Positions 9,028 through 18,905 are shown, counted from the stretch's first letter. The stretch: 58,781 nt of DNA from an uncultured Ruminococcus sp. (GCA_902785425.1 CACZYP010000007.1:1-58781); one strand, 5' to 3'. Notes: generated from the sequence alone by a model not told the origin. A program made the numbers and translations.

Positions 9028-9545
9028 TACAGTCTCACCCTTTCACCCTCATTAAGCGAGTCTATGAAGCGTATGTGAGGATTAAGCGCCGTAAGCTCGT
9101 TTATGCTCATGCCCTCCTCGTAAGCTATATCCCACAGATCCTCGTTTTCTTCTGCTGTACGATACGGAGCATTCTTCACCTTCGGCTTTTCTCCGCCGTG
9201 TACCGAATCGAACGCAAAGCTTATGCCGATATATCCTGCCTTTGGTTCGCACAGCATAGAAAGCTCCGTAAGCACTGCCCTGACCGCCCCTACATACGGC
9301 ACCGAGAGCACAGATGCTTTGCGCTTTGCGTAGGCGTTCATCAGCTTTGTAAAGTCACGGGCGCAGTTTTCTCCGTAAAGCTCGCCTGTTCCCGTTATCT
9401 TCACCGGGCCTTGAAGTATATTCCCGGAAAGAAGCTTTCCCGAAGCGAGCCGCTCGTTTTTTACGTCGTTTTTTCTTGTGATCTTAAGCGTTTTCGGGTC
9501 GTGCGAGAAAAACACGCCGTCAAAGCGTGTCATAGGTATTCCCAT
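9024..9545 (-). CDS. LysM-containing tail/baseplate protein (XkdP or gp53-like)
   Basis: This 173-residue protein has an N-terminal tail-initiator-like domain (RFDGVFFSHDPKTLKITRKND) and a C-terminal LysM-like motif (about residues 125-173: EENEDLWDIAYEEGMSINELTALNP... EGERVRLY). In PBSX-type phages the LysM protein joins the tube to the baseplate. The ATG overlaps the stop of a 38-residue ORF by one base. Usually this gene follows a tape measure gene; here it does not. Confidence 0.75.
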   Translation of the reverse strand: MGIPMTRFDGVFFSHDPKTLKITRKNDVKNERLASGKLLSGNILQGPVKITGTGELYGENCARDFTKLMNAYAKRKASVLSVPYVGAVRAVLTELSMLCEPKAGYIGISFAFDSVHGGEKPKVKNAPYRTAEENEDLWDIAYEEGMSINELTALNPHIRFIDSLNEGERVRLY

Positions 9546-9661
9546 CAGATCGCCTCGCTTTCTCGCAGACTGCCGTCATACCTGCGTGCCTGCCGCTCGT
9601 AATGCTCCGAAAGCTCCTCTGCACGGCCGCTTTCTTCCTCTTCTCTTTTGTCGTCATTCAT
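9545..9661 (-). CDS. Small highly charged phage microprotein, 38 residues
   Basis: An ATG at 9661 preceded by ggaggatatac opens a 38-codon frame (begins MNDDKREEEESGRAEE, ends LRESEAI). It is almost entirely hydrophilic and probably helical. Its TGA overlaps the ATG of the LysM gene, so it is translationally coupled and very likely expressed. In a normal contractile prophage the tail tube, chaperone and tape measure genes lie at this location. It could be a relic or a replacement for them. Function unknown. Confidence 0.7.
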   Translation of the reverse strand: MNDDKREEEESGRAEELSEHYERQARRYDGSLRESEAI

Positions 9662-9680
9662 ATGTATATCCTCCGTCATA

Positions 9681-10409
9681 TCATGTAATGGGAATATCGG
9701 GCGGAAGCGGATCGGGTTCGATATACCGATCGCTGTATCCCCTTACAACGACTGTCGCTTTCTTAGTCTGATCGTCGGTGCTTTCAACGCAGTAACAATC
9801 GTCAAACGACATACCGTTCACGGTCAGTCTGAACCGTCCGCTCTCCGCAAGATCGTCAATAAACAGCACAGGCACCTCGGGCAGCGTGATATCGTAAACA
9901 TTTTCTCTGTTTATGATATCGGTCGGGATCTCGTCAAAGATCGTCATAACGGGGTAATTACCGAAGTTCCTCTTTATCGTGTAATGAGAGATACCGCAGC
10001 TTACTGTCTTGCCGGGATCATTTTCAAAAAGCTCCGCACGAAAGTAAAACCGCTTGCTCTCGTTTTTGTCGGCAGCAGCCGAAACAGCGCATGTAAATGC
10101 ACGGTCGTTCCGGTTATACTTCACTTCTCTGACCGCAACGTTATCAAGCTTAACGGGGCAGTCACTGCTTTTCAGAAGCTCCGACACCTGCTCCGCCTCA
10201 TTGAAACAGCCGATACCTCCCGCAGCAAGCGGAACGCACACCGATACGATAAGCTCCATCCTGCCGTTTTCGATACTCTGAGGCATTACGAATACGGTGT
10301 TCCTTTTAAGCGGCTGCTCGGCAGCAGCGGGAGCAAAAGCAGTTGTAACGTTATACCCCGTCAGCGCTTCCGACAAGTATTCACAGATAAGCTCTGTAAG
10401 CTCAGTCAT
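9681..10409 (-). CDS. Phage tail-completion-like protein with an extra C-terminal domain
   Basis: This 242-residue protein lies just after two connector genes, where a tail terminator (XkdJ-like) is expected. The first ~120 residues (MTELTELICEYLSEAL...) have the length and amphipathic pattern of such proteins. The last ~100 residues form a second beta-rich domain, including NFGNYPVMTIFDEIPTDIIN, that I cannot assign. It may be a fusion, for example of a terminator with a tube-like or adaptor domain. The ATG overlaps the preceding stop by one base. A gap of 19 bases leads to the 38-residue ORF. Confidence 0.55.
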   Translation of the reverse strand: MTELTELICEYLSEALTGYNVTTAFAPAAAEQPLKRNTVFVMPQSIENGRMELIVSVCVPLAAGGIGCFNEAEQVSELLKSSDCPVKLDNVAVREVKYNRNDRAFTCAVSAAADKNESKRFYFRAELFENDPGKTVSCGISHYTIKRNFGNYPVMTIFDEIPTDIINRENVYDITLPEVPVLFIDDLAESGRFRLTVNGMSFDDCYCVESTDDQTKKATVVVRGYSDRYIEPDPLPPDIPIT

Positions 10410-10744
10410 TATACATCACCTCTTACACGGCGGAACACCGCTCTGCAATAGACCGCTGTTTCGCCAAGATAATACATATCCGCACTTTCAAGCGAGTAAA
10501 GAATACTGCCGCTCTCCATTGAAAAGCCTGTGGGCAGCACCGTCAGGTCATTTTCGGCTTTGCCGATGTACAGATACTTCCTCTCATCGTAAAGCCCTTC
10601 CTCTTCACACGTTCCGGAATAGCTGCCGTATTTGTAACGAAGCGGCTGAAAAAAAGCCTTTACCGTGATCTCATTATTGTCATCGAAGAAGCGGCACGAA
10701 ACGCCGTTTTTTTCGATAATATCGTCGATCATGTCTCTGTACAT
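10409..10744 (-). CDS. Head-closure / connector protein (putative)
   Basis: A 111-residue protein overlapping the upstream connector gene by 16 bases. Size, beta-rich content (SCRFFDDNNEITVKAFFQPL) and the position after the first connector match head-closure (stopper) proteins of siphoviruses and myoviruses. Assignment rests mainly on order. Confidence 0.55.
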   Translation of the reverse strand: MYRDMIDDIIEKNGVSCRFFDDNNEITVKAFFQPLRYKYGSYSGTCEEEGLYDERKYLYIGKAENDLTVLPTGFSMESGSILYSLESADMYYLGETAVYCRAVFRRVRGDV

Positions 10745-11106
10745 ACCGTCTCCATCCTTCCGAAAAGAAAATCATCGTCCGAAAACAGCTTTGAACACGG
10801 TTCAAGGGCACACAGAAAAAACGCATACGCCTCCTTAACGCCCGTGTCGGTCTGAATACTCACCTCGCCTGCTTTGAATGATGAAAGATTCCCCCGTGCG
10901 GCGACCACCGATTTGTAGTTGTAAAACGCCAGGGCTGCTGCCGCAGCTTCAAGGCAGCGGCAGTTTTCCTGTGTGTCGAGGTCTTCTCTGACACGGCGGT
11001 GAATATTCTCAAACGCATCCTGTATAAGCTCGTCCCACACAACAGAAGTTTCAGACGAAAGCCCTGCAAGGGACAAAAAGCGCTCTCTTACGTTCTCGAT
11101 ATCCAT
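10729..11106 (-). CDS. Head-tail connector protein (gp6/XkdH position)
   Basis: A 125-residue, mostly helical protein immediately after the major capsid gene, where the DNA-packaging adaptor is encoded. The helical region with IENVRERFLSLAGL and AAAAALAFYNYKSVVAARG is consistent with adaptor proteins. Only 11 bases separate it from the capsid stop. Confidence 0.6.
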   Translation of the reverse strand: MDIENVRERFLSLAGLSSETSVVWDELIQDAFENIHRRVREDLDTQENCRCLEAAAAALAFYNYKSVVAARGNLSSFKAGEVSIQTDTGVKEAYAFFLCALEPCSKLFSDDDFLFGRMETVCTET

Positions 11107-11117
11107 AATGCTCCCCC

Positions 11118-12137
11118 TTACTGCGTGGAAAGCGAAAGCACGGCAGACGCATCGTTGAAGATCTTCGCAAAGCCGGAAATATAGGTCACGGTAGCTCTTT
11201 CAAGCTGTCTGTCGATAAGCTTGTCATACTCCGTGCATACGTCGCCTGCGATGACCATTTCGAGCGCATAGTCCTTATCAAGACCGATAATGCTGCCTGC
11301 CGTCATTGAAGGCGCATGGATAAGCTTTGCACCGAGCGGAGTTATCATCTCGCCTGTTGCATGGAAGTCATGACCTGCAAACGAATCCTTCATCTCCGTC
11401 ATATTGAGCATAGTCTTGACCTGAGCTGTCGGTGCGATAAGCGTAGTAAGACGGTAAGGCGGAAGCACGCTCCAGAGCTTCACAAGGTCGGAATAAGAAA
11501 GCGTTCCGTTCTCATCGACTGTGTATGTTGCTGCGGCGTTGGAGTTTCCGTCGCCGTTTACTATAACGTTGATAGCGTCCAGGAGATTCATCTTTGCAAT
11601 GTAAGCGCCGATCTGCTTGAGCATGATCGTAAAGATATCGAGTCTCTGGAAGCGGATCGCCTCGTAGCTGCCGAGAAGCATTCTGCCACGCTTTTTAAGC
11701 GAGATAAGATTCGACTGAGTTGTGATGCTCGTCTCGGGGATAACTGCACCCTCGTTGACGATCTGCGCTTCAAGGTCGCTGTCGTTCGGAACAGATGCGA
11801 TGGAGCGGTAATCCATGCCTTCGATATGCGTTCTTGCCGCCACGATATCGCCGAGAACATCACGCTGCGTCATGCCCTGATGAACCGCTCTGCCGATGTA
11901 TTCGGGGAAAAGCGCCGCAGCAGAGGATGTCTGGAAAAACTTCTCAACGCTGTCGCTGCCGGGACCCGACACCTTGATGTCGAATCTTTTGAGCTGACGC
12001 TGAAATGCATCAAGGCCTTCAAGAGAAGTACCCTTGTAGTTCTCGCTCGGATCAAGCTTTTCGAGCGTCTCGGTAAGGCCGTAACCGCCGGGCTTGTACA
12101 TTCCCTTTTCGATAGTAAGATTTTCATAAATTGCCAT
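11118..12137 (-). CDS. Phage major capsid protein (HK97 fold)
   Basis: This 339-residue protein is the shell protein of the particle. It follows the protease gene, has a gaaaggaag ribosome binding site, and shows HK97-type elements: an N-terminal arm, a central ISLKKRGRMLLGSYEAIRF spine-helix region, and a C-terminal TLIAPTAQVKTML... P-domain/A-domain. The family is related to XkdG-like capsids. The reading frame is intact and full length, so a capsid could still be made. A long open frame on the opposite strand is a shadow. Confidence 0.85.
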   Translation of the reverse strand: MAIYENLTIEKGMYKPGGYGLTETLEKLDPSENYKGTSLEGLDAFQRQLKRFDIKVSGPGSDSVEKFFQTSSAAALFPEYIGRAVHQGMTQRDVLGDIVAARTHIEGMDYRSIASVPNDSDLEAQIVNEGAVIPETSITTQSNLISLKKRGRMLLGSYEAIRFQRLDIFTIMLKQIGAYIAKMNLLDAINVIVNGDGNSNAAATYTVDENGTLSYSDLVKLWSVLPPYRLTTLIAPTAQVKTMLNMTEMKDSFAGHDFHATGEMITPLGAKLIHAPSMTAGSIIGLDKDYALEMVIAGDVCTEYDKLIDRQLERATVTYISGFAKIFNDASAVLSLSTQ

Positions 12138-12152
12138 AATCTTCTTCCTTTC

Positions 12153-13091
12153 TCAGATAGTATACTGCTTCATTTTAGCCGCTTCGATATCACGGCTGCT
12201 GTTGTCTTTTTCGCATGCGGTCTGCATTCTTGCAGGAAAACGCTTGTCGGCTGTCTTTTCAAAGCACCCCTTGAGCTTCAGAAGCTCATCGACCGAAAGC
12301 CCCTTGACCATGCTTTCAAGAAGTGCGCTTTCAATGCCTATCTTTGCCGTTATGCCTGCCTTTACCGTTTCGAGCCGAAGCACAGATCTGTACCTCTCGC
12401 CCTCATCGGCTTTCGCTCTGAGCGATTTGATGTAGTCGGCTATCTCGCTTTCACCGCTGCTTTCAAGGTCTGTGCAGAGCCTTTTGAACGTTGCTTCGTC
12501 TGTAAAGCTTTTCACAACGCCTGCTCTTCTCTGCGCAGGAACAGCTGTAAACGACCATTCGTAAGCGTCGGTCGGCTCGTCAAGAACGCCGCAGCAAAAT
12601 CTGCCGTCGTAGTGTTTGCCCTTACGGTGGCTGCAAGCGCCGATGCGCATATCCTCGCCGCATATAGAGCATGTACATTTTGCGATACCGCAGCCAACGC
12701 TCACTTCCTTTTTGATGCCGCTGTCGAGCATCGCTATCAGCTCCTCGGAGCTTTTGCAGACGGGGATATACGCCTTTGCGGTAACTCTCTTATACGGCGT
12801 ACCGTAAACGGTAGTCTTGCCGTCAACGAACTCTGTTTTGCAGTCGTATATCCTCGCCACCTGATTTTTCGCCGACGGGTCATGATCGTAGATACCCGTA
12901 ACGCCGATGAACATCTTTGCAAGCGTATCAAGGGCGCTGTCGGAAAAATGCTCGTTATCTCTGTCAACATCGTTGTCGCAGAGAACGACGCTGAATGTAT
13001 AAACATCATCTGCGCCAAGCTCTTTTCTGGAATACTTATTGATAAGCTCCAGCTCCTGTTCGGATACATTGTTTTTTGATTCGTTATCCAT
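12153..13091 (-). CDS. XkdF-like prohead serine protease
   Basis: This 312-residue protein begins at 13091, chosen because aggagg lies upstream; the longer frame reads into a repeat block and is rejected. The segment from YTFSVVLCDNDVDRDNEHFS through GVTGIYDHDP is the conserved XkdF-type fold, with a histidine in the DHDP motif and a later Ser-rich region. A CxxC pair and a Cys/His cluster (CTCSICGEDMRIGACSH) in the middle may bind metal. It should process the scaffold or capsid. It lies between the portal (across a 740-base repeat block) and the capsid gene. Confidence 0.8.
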   Translation of the reverse strand: MDNESKNNVSEQELELINKYSRKELGADDVYTFSVVLCDNDVDRDNEHFSDSALDTLAKMFIGVTGIYDHDPSAKNQVARIYDCKTEFVDGKTTVYGTPYKRVTAKAYIPVCKSSEELIAMLDSGIKKEVSVGCGIAKCTCSICGEDMRIGACSHRKGKHYDGRFCCGVLDEPTDAYEWSFTAVPAQRRAGVVKSFTDEATFKRLCTDLESSGESEIADYIKSLRAKADEGERYRSVLRLETVKAGITAKIGIESALLESMVKGLSVDELLKLKGCFEKTADKRFPARMQTACEKDNSSRDIEAAKMKQYTI

Positions 13092-13104
13092 TCGTTCCTC
13101 CTGT

Positions 13105-13828
13105 CTTAACTTTAAACTTTCGGCTGTGCGGCATTGCTGCTTTTCGTTTTCTCCGACCGGCACATTGGCTTCGCCTCGTGCCTGCTGTATTTATATCGCC
13201 GATTACATTTTTGGTGCTTCGCACGCTGTTATTATTGCGTTGATTTCACTTTTTAATAATCGTGCTTTCTTTTTTCGGGGCTGCTCGCCCCGAACCCTCG
13301 GCAGCTTTTTTGAAAAAAAGCTGCGCAAAAAACTTTTGGCTGTGCGGCAATATGCTTTCTTTCAGATCCAGCCGGACGGTACTGCCTGCAGGCGCTTGCC
13401 TGCAAAAGGGGGAAAAAACTTTCGGCTGTGCGGCATTGCTGCTTTTCGTTTTCTCCGACCGGCACATTGGCTTCGCCTCGTGCCTGCTGTATTTATATCG
13501 CCGATTACGTTTTTGGTGCTTCGCACGCTGTTATTATTGCGTTGATTTCACTTTTTAATAATCGTGCTTTCTTTTTTTTTCGGGGCTGCTCGCCCCGAAC
13601 CCTCGGCAGCTTTTTTGAAAAAAAGCTGCGCAAAAAACTTTTGGCTGTGCGGCAATATGCTTCTTTTCAGATCCAGCCGGACGGTACTGCCTGCAGGCGC
13701 TTGCCTGCAAAAGCTGCGCAAAAAACTTTTGGCTGTGCGGCAATATGCTTTCTTTCAGATCCAGCCGGACGGTACTGCCTGCAGGCGCTTGCCTGCAAAA
13801 GCGGGGCAAAAACTTTCGGCTGTGCGGC
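13105..13828. repeat. 302-bp tandem direct repeat plus a short partial unit
   Basis: A unit beginning aaactttcggctgtgcgg at 13114 recurs at 13416 (period 302) and again, as only its first part, at 13810 where the portal gene ends. The two long units differ at few positions (an extra run of T residues, one a/g change, one c/t shift). A roughly 85-base part (aactttt..tgcctgcaaaa) is present a third time at about 13711-13800. The block is rich in hairpins: cggggctgctcgccccg, agctttttt/aaaaaaagct, tgcaggcgcttgcctgca. It separates portal and protease genes and has no supported coding sequence on either strand. Confidence 0.9.
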
Positions 13829-14965
13829 TTACAGCCTTTTTTCTATCTCCGCCGCCTGAGCATTATACAATCTCGCCTTAGCAAGATCAAGCTCGTCCTG
13901 AAGATTGATGTTATCCCACACAACATTGAACTCACAGTCAAAGCCGTGAAGCTGCAGCCAGATATTCACTATCCTGCCGATCACAACATCAAGTATCCGC
14001 CTGTAGTATTCAAGCTCGCTCGTAAGTATATCCGCCTGCTGACTGCTCATACGCTCCGTTGTACTCCATGATAGTCCCAGCAGAAACGGCGGAACGGAAA
14101 GCTTTGCAATGATCTGCTCCAGCATCTGACGAACAGGAACTTCGCTGTCAAGTATCTGATTATCAGCGCCTATTACTTTGATGGAAACATCGCCGACCGA
14201 AACAAAGTCGCTCACGCTCTCTTTATCGCGCATCGCTTTGCTCCACTCTTCGGCTATCTGCTTTGCACGGTTTTTACTCAAAGAGCGGTCGCCCTCGCTG
14301 CTCGGCTTATACGTAACGGCGAATCGGATATTACCGAGACGTTCCCAGTTCACGCCTATTGCCGAGTATATCTTCATGAGAACATCGCTCACAAATGGCA
14401 GACCGTGAAGCACCGAAACACCTGCAAGCCTGCCCGGTTCGGGATTCAGCGCCGACATCAGCAAAAGCTCCTGACATTCAAACGGCTCATTCTGCCCGAA
14501 AACACCGGGGCGGCACAAAACAGCGTCGATCATATTGTCATCATATTTCAGCTCGACATTTTTAAGCGGCACGTTTTCAATGGAATAAATATCACGTCCG
14601 CTGCCTGTCAGAACTATCTCGCCAACCGCCGTGCCGTATGTAAGAAGCTGATCGAGATACACCGAGATAAACTTGTATATACCGCCGCCTCCCGTACCGA
14701 CGTTCTTCAGAAAGCCGTTGAGTTCCCGTTCAACAGCTTTATCGGAACAGGCTACCGAAAAGCTTCCGATAAGCCTTACCGTCTTGTCGAGCGCAGCGTC
14801 TATAACAGGCACCTTTTCCCGAAGCTCCCTGTAAAGCTCATATTCGCCGAACGGCATAACATGACCGAGCGGACGGCACATCTCTCTTCCTGCCGTCTGC
14901 AAAACGGTAGTCGGAGTTTCGTCCTCATACTTTTGTCTGCGTTTTATACGTTCTAAAATTTTCAA
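13829..14965 (-). CDS. Phage portal protein
   Basis: This 378-residue protein forms the dodecameric DNA-entry ring. Start is TTG at 14965, supported by gaggtg six bases upstream and by the four-base gap after the terminase stop; a longer frame would run backwards into terminase. The region LSVPPFLLGLSWSTTERMSSQQADIL is a typical portal clip/stem sequence. It is intact. It is separated from the downstream protease gene by a tandem repeat block, unusual for a late phage operon. Confidence 0.85.
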   Translation of the reverse strand: MKILERIKRRQKYEDETPTTVLQTAGREMCRPLGHVMPFGEYELYRELREKVPVIDAALDKTVRLIGSFSVACSDKAVERELNGFLKNVGTGGGGIYKFISVYLDQLLTYGTAVGEIVLTGSGRDIYSIENVPLKNVELKYDDNMIDAVLCRPGVFGQNEPFECQELLLMSALNPEPGRLAGVSVLHGLPFVSDVLMKIYSAIGVNWERLGNIRFAVTYKPSSEGDRSLSKNRAKQIAEEWSKAMRDKESVSDFVSVGDVSIKVIGADNQILDSEVPVRQMLEQIIAKLSVPPFLLGLSWSTTERMSSQQADILTSELEYYRRILDVVIGRIVNIWLQLHGFDCEFNVVWDNINLQDELDLAKARLYNAQAAEIEKRL

Positions 14966-14969
14966 CCGA

Positions 14970-16232
14970 TCACCTCGTTTCTCTGCGGCAGACGGCGGCA
15001 ACGGCAAACACATCGTCGTCGCCCGACATCATATCGGTAACAAAGTACCTGATATCGTCCATCGCATGGTCATTCTCTTTTACGGGACAGTCCTTACCCC
15101 CGTTTTCGTCCCAGCGGTAAAGCGAAAACTCACGCATCGAAGCTTTGCAGGTGTTGCAGATCTTTATCCTTCCCTCACGCAAAGCGCACGAAACATTTCT
15201 GATGCCGTCGATCACCTTATTGTCTGCACGAACAACATTGAACTTAGCGTGGCGGCGAATAGTCTGAATAAAGCTTGCCGCCGACGGATCGACTATCACA
15301 CGGTCGATCGCTCTGCCGTCCGCTAAGTTTTCAAGCCCCCGATAATGCTCCTCATCCGTTTTCTGAAAGCCCTCCGCTCTTGAATCGTAGTAGTATTCGT
15401 CTATCCTGTACCACACGCCGTCAAGCAGCCCCCACAGTCCGAACGAAGAAGGATTTACCGTTCCGTAGTCGCACGATATAACATACCGCTCGAACTCATC
15501 TTTGGGAACGGCGCAGAAAGCTTTCTCGCTGTCCATAAACGGATAAACTGCTCCTGCCGCCGCACACCATCTGCCCTCGACAAATCTTTTGTAAAATGCG
15601 CCCGAATACAAGCTTTTGTACCGTTCTCTGATCTCGCTTGACAAAGACGGGTTGTCGTCCATAGTAAAGTGAAGATAGAGCGCATTCTTCTCTTTTGCTT
15701 TGAGTATCCACTCCTCACGGAACCAGTGCTGCGGATGATCGGGGTTACAGTTGAACCAGCAGCGTGAACCTGCAACGGAACACCTTGCAAGCGCCTGTTC
15801 AACGAACGATCTCGGCATGAGCGCCACCTCGTCGAGAAGAATCCCCGCAAGCGTCATGCCCTGGATGAGCGACGCCGAGCTTTCGTCCTTGCCGCCGAAG
15901 TAGTAGAACCTGTTTGTTCTGCCGTCTATCGAGATATCGACATAGTTTTCCGAAACACGCTCCTTGCACTTGAAGCCAAGCTCCCTCACCGTCGCAATAA
16001 CGGGCGTTATGATGTTCCGTCTTACTGAGCGTATCGTTTTCGAGCATACGCCGAACGACTGCCCCGAAAAGCGGTAGAACGACCACAGCACGAACGAAAG
16101 GCTCATCGAAAGCGTTTTTCCGCTTCGCACTGCGCCGTCACAGATTATCGAAGCTTTATCGAAATCGGGGCTTTCCTTGTTCCACCACGTCATAACACGA
16201 AGCTGCTTTTCGGAAAACGACTCAGGTATCAT
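14970..16232 (-). CDS. Phage terminase large subunit (PBSX family)
   Basis: This 420-residue ATPase/nuclease packages DNA into the prohead. Walker A is CDGAVRSGKT (31-40) and Walker B LLDEV (D134, E135); conserved aspartates of the RNase H-like nuclease follow (VISCDYGTVNPSSFG, RVIVDPSAASF, DDIRYFV). Start at 16232 is chosen for ggagg with 8-base spacing inside the end of the small subunit gene. All key residues appear intact, so packaging could be functional. This type is common in headful-packaging phages and in defective phage PBSX. Confidence 0.93.
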   Translation of the reverse strand: MIPESFSEKQLRVMTWWNKESPDFDKASIICDGAVRSGKTLSMSLSFVLWSFYRFSGQSFGVCSKTIRSVRRNIITPVIATVRELGFKCKERVSENYVDISIDGRTNRFYYFGGKDESSASLIQGMTLAGILLDEVALMPRSFVEQALARCSVAGSRCWFNCNPDHPQHWFREEWILKAKEKNALYLHFTMDDNPSLSSEIRERYKSLYSGAFYKRFVEGRWCAAAGAVYPFMDSEKAFCAVPKDEFERYVISCDYGTVNPSSFGLWGLLDGVWYRIDEYYYDSRAEGFQKTDEEHYRGLENLADGRAIDRVIVDPSAASFIQTIRRHAKFNVVRADNKVIDGIRNVSCALREGRIKICNTCKASMREFSLYRWDENGGKDCPVKENDHAMDDIRYFVTDMMSGDDDVFAVAAVCRRETR

Positions 16233-16587
16233 CGCTGCCGCCTCCGATCCTGCCTGCACTCTTTGTCAGTGCTTCATAAAAGCTCGAAGCGGCGTCACCG
16301 CTTTCGGGGATATCTCCGAGCTGTTCGAGCGCTTTCAGTCTGTCAAAAAACTTGATCTCCATAGCGCCGTCTTTAGGTCTTTTGATCTCCGCAACATTGA
16401 AAAGATCGAGCGCTCCCACATCGGGCACATCGTCGCCGCTGCTCATCAAAAGCCGAAAGGCGTCTGCGGTACTGCCGAACGCAAGCCGCTCGTAACCGAG
16501 CATCGCTCTTTTCCTGCACGAAAACCTGTTCCTGCACTCAACGCACACCTCGTCACACCTTTCGGGATCTTTCTTACGTCTTTTCAA
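16222..16587 (-). CDS. Phage terminase small subunit-like protein
   Basis: A 121-residue protein starting with TTG at 16587 (gggaggaa upstream) and overlapping the large subunit. The C-terminal half (ALDLFNVAEIKRPKDGAMEIKFFDRLKALEQL) matches the oligomerisation region of Firmicute terminase small subunits. The N-terminus is short and carries a Cys cluster (CDEVCVECRNRFSC) instead of an obvious helix-turn-helix, so DNA recognition may be altered. It is the first gene of the phage operon. Confidence 0.75.
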   Translation of the reverse strand: MKRRKKDPERCDEVCVECRNRFSCRKRAMLGYERLAFGSTADAFRLLMSSGDDVPDVGALDLFNVAEIKRPKDGAMEIKFFDRLKALEQLGDIPESGDAASSFYEALTKSAGRIGGGSDDT

Positions 16588-16633
16588 ACCATTCCTCCCT
16601 GCTGCAATATTTGAAAGCTTTCACCTATACCCT

Positions 16634-16667
16634 AAAAAACAAAAAAAGTTGCATACAACTATGCAAC
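16634..16667 (-). terminator. Hairpin plus U-run in the leader of the phage operon
   Basis: On the minus strand an 8-bp perfect stem (gttgcata paired with tatgcaac, loop gttg) is followed by a long T-rich run. It lies about 45 bases before the first phage gene, so it could end a transcript from upstream or act as an attenuator. The same palindrome could alternatively be an operator. Confidence 0.6.
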
Positions 16668-16735
16668 AAACTCTCTATTTTCTTAAATTTTTTATTTTCT
16701 GCTTTTCATATCAAAAAAATGCCGCTTTTTTATGC

Positions 16736-16930
16736 TAACCGGCAGAACTCGGCATAACCGGGTCGTTCACAAATTATTTACTTCAAAAAGGGCAAACAAA
16801 CGGCAGACAACTAACAGCATAAAAACCGCATAAACATCACAAAAATCGAGAAGCCAAACGAATGAAATGACAGCCAAACGACAGACAAGCGACAGACAAG
16901 CGACAAACAAGCGACAGACACCGTTTCATT
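16736..16930. repeat. Tandem acagacaagcg repeats framed by an inverted repeat
   Basis: Between 16871 and 16920 an 11-base unit, acagacaagcg, is repeated about four times with small changes, and related caaacggcagacaac units occur upstream near 16797-16812. The array is framed by aatgaaatg (16861-16869) and cgtttcatt (16922-16930). It lies upstream of the terminase genes. Iterated direct repeats here could be protein binding sites, such as a packaging or regulatory site; this is inference. Confidence 0.6.
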
Positions 16931-17014
16931 ATATAGAGAAGAAGGAAAAGAATATAAAGAATATTAAGAAAGAGAAGAAGAGAAGAACGGCCGAAGCCGT
17001 CTTCTCTCTTGTCT

Positions 17015-17162
17015 GAAAAATAGCTATTGATTTTGTATTAGTTCTCACAAAGCAATTCTTTATTCGCTGCCATGAGATAAACTCCAAGTTTGAAATACCA
17101 ATATAAAAATCAGGAGCGAAGCGACTCCGCAATTGTCCATTATCCATTGTCAATTGTCAATT
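17015..17162. repeat. Family 1 repeat, reversed copy after atpC
   Basis: Reading on the minus strand this copy has ttgacaatggataatgg iterons, a ggagtcgcttcgctcc hairpin, then the conserved core (tatattggtatttcaaac..ggcagcgaataaag..actaatac). The second arm is degenerate or missing. It starts next to the atp operon terminator. Confidence 0.75.
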
Positions 17163-17195
17163 AAAAAAACGGCGGCCTGCAAAACACAGACCGCC
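17163..17195 (-). terminator. Terminator of the ATP synthase operon
   Basis: On the minus strand, ggcggtctg pairs with caggccgcc (one G-U) around a short loop and is followed by seven T residues. It begins 20 bases after the atpC stop codon. Confidence 0.9.
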
Positions 17196-17215
17196 TCATT
17201 TTATAAAGTATTAGA

Positions 17216-18888
<1,673 letters not shown>

Positions 18889-18905
18889 TCAATTCACCCC
18901 TCTGT

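Larger units (their letters stand above)
16588..17014. other. Non-coding leader region between the phage operon and atpC
   Basis: No gene of either strand is supported here. It holds the leader hairpin, the tandem 11-base repeats, a purine-rich stretch (16931-16985) and an agaagacggcttcggccgttctt-type hairpin read on the minus strand (about 16980-17000) followed by pyrimidine-rich sequence. A clear promoter for the phage operon was not found. Confidence 0.5.

Noticed and set aside
11316-13079. 587-codon open frame on the plus strand opposite the capsid and protease genes
   Set aside because: It is antisense to two well-supported phage genes, has no ribosome binding site and an amino acid composition rich in Cys, His and Arg as expected for a shadow frame.
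13105-13828. CRISPR-like array
   Set aside because: Units are 302 bases long and adjacent, without short repeats and unique spacers, and there are no cas genes.
13253-13881. Several overlapping frames inside the tandem repeat block that repeat the same peptide
   Set aside because: They arise because the 302-base unit happens to be open in several frames; no ribosome binding sites and Cys/Arg-rich nonsense composition.
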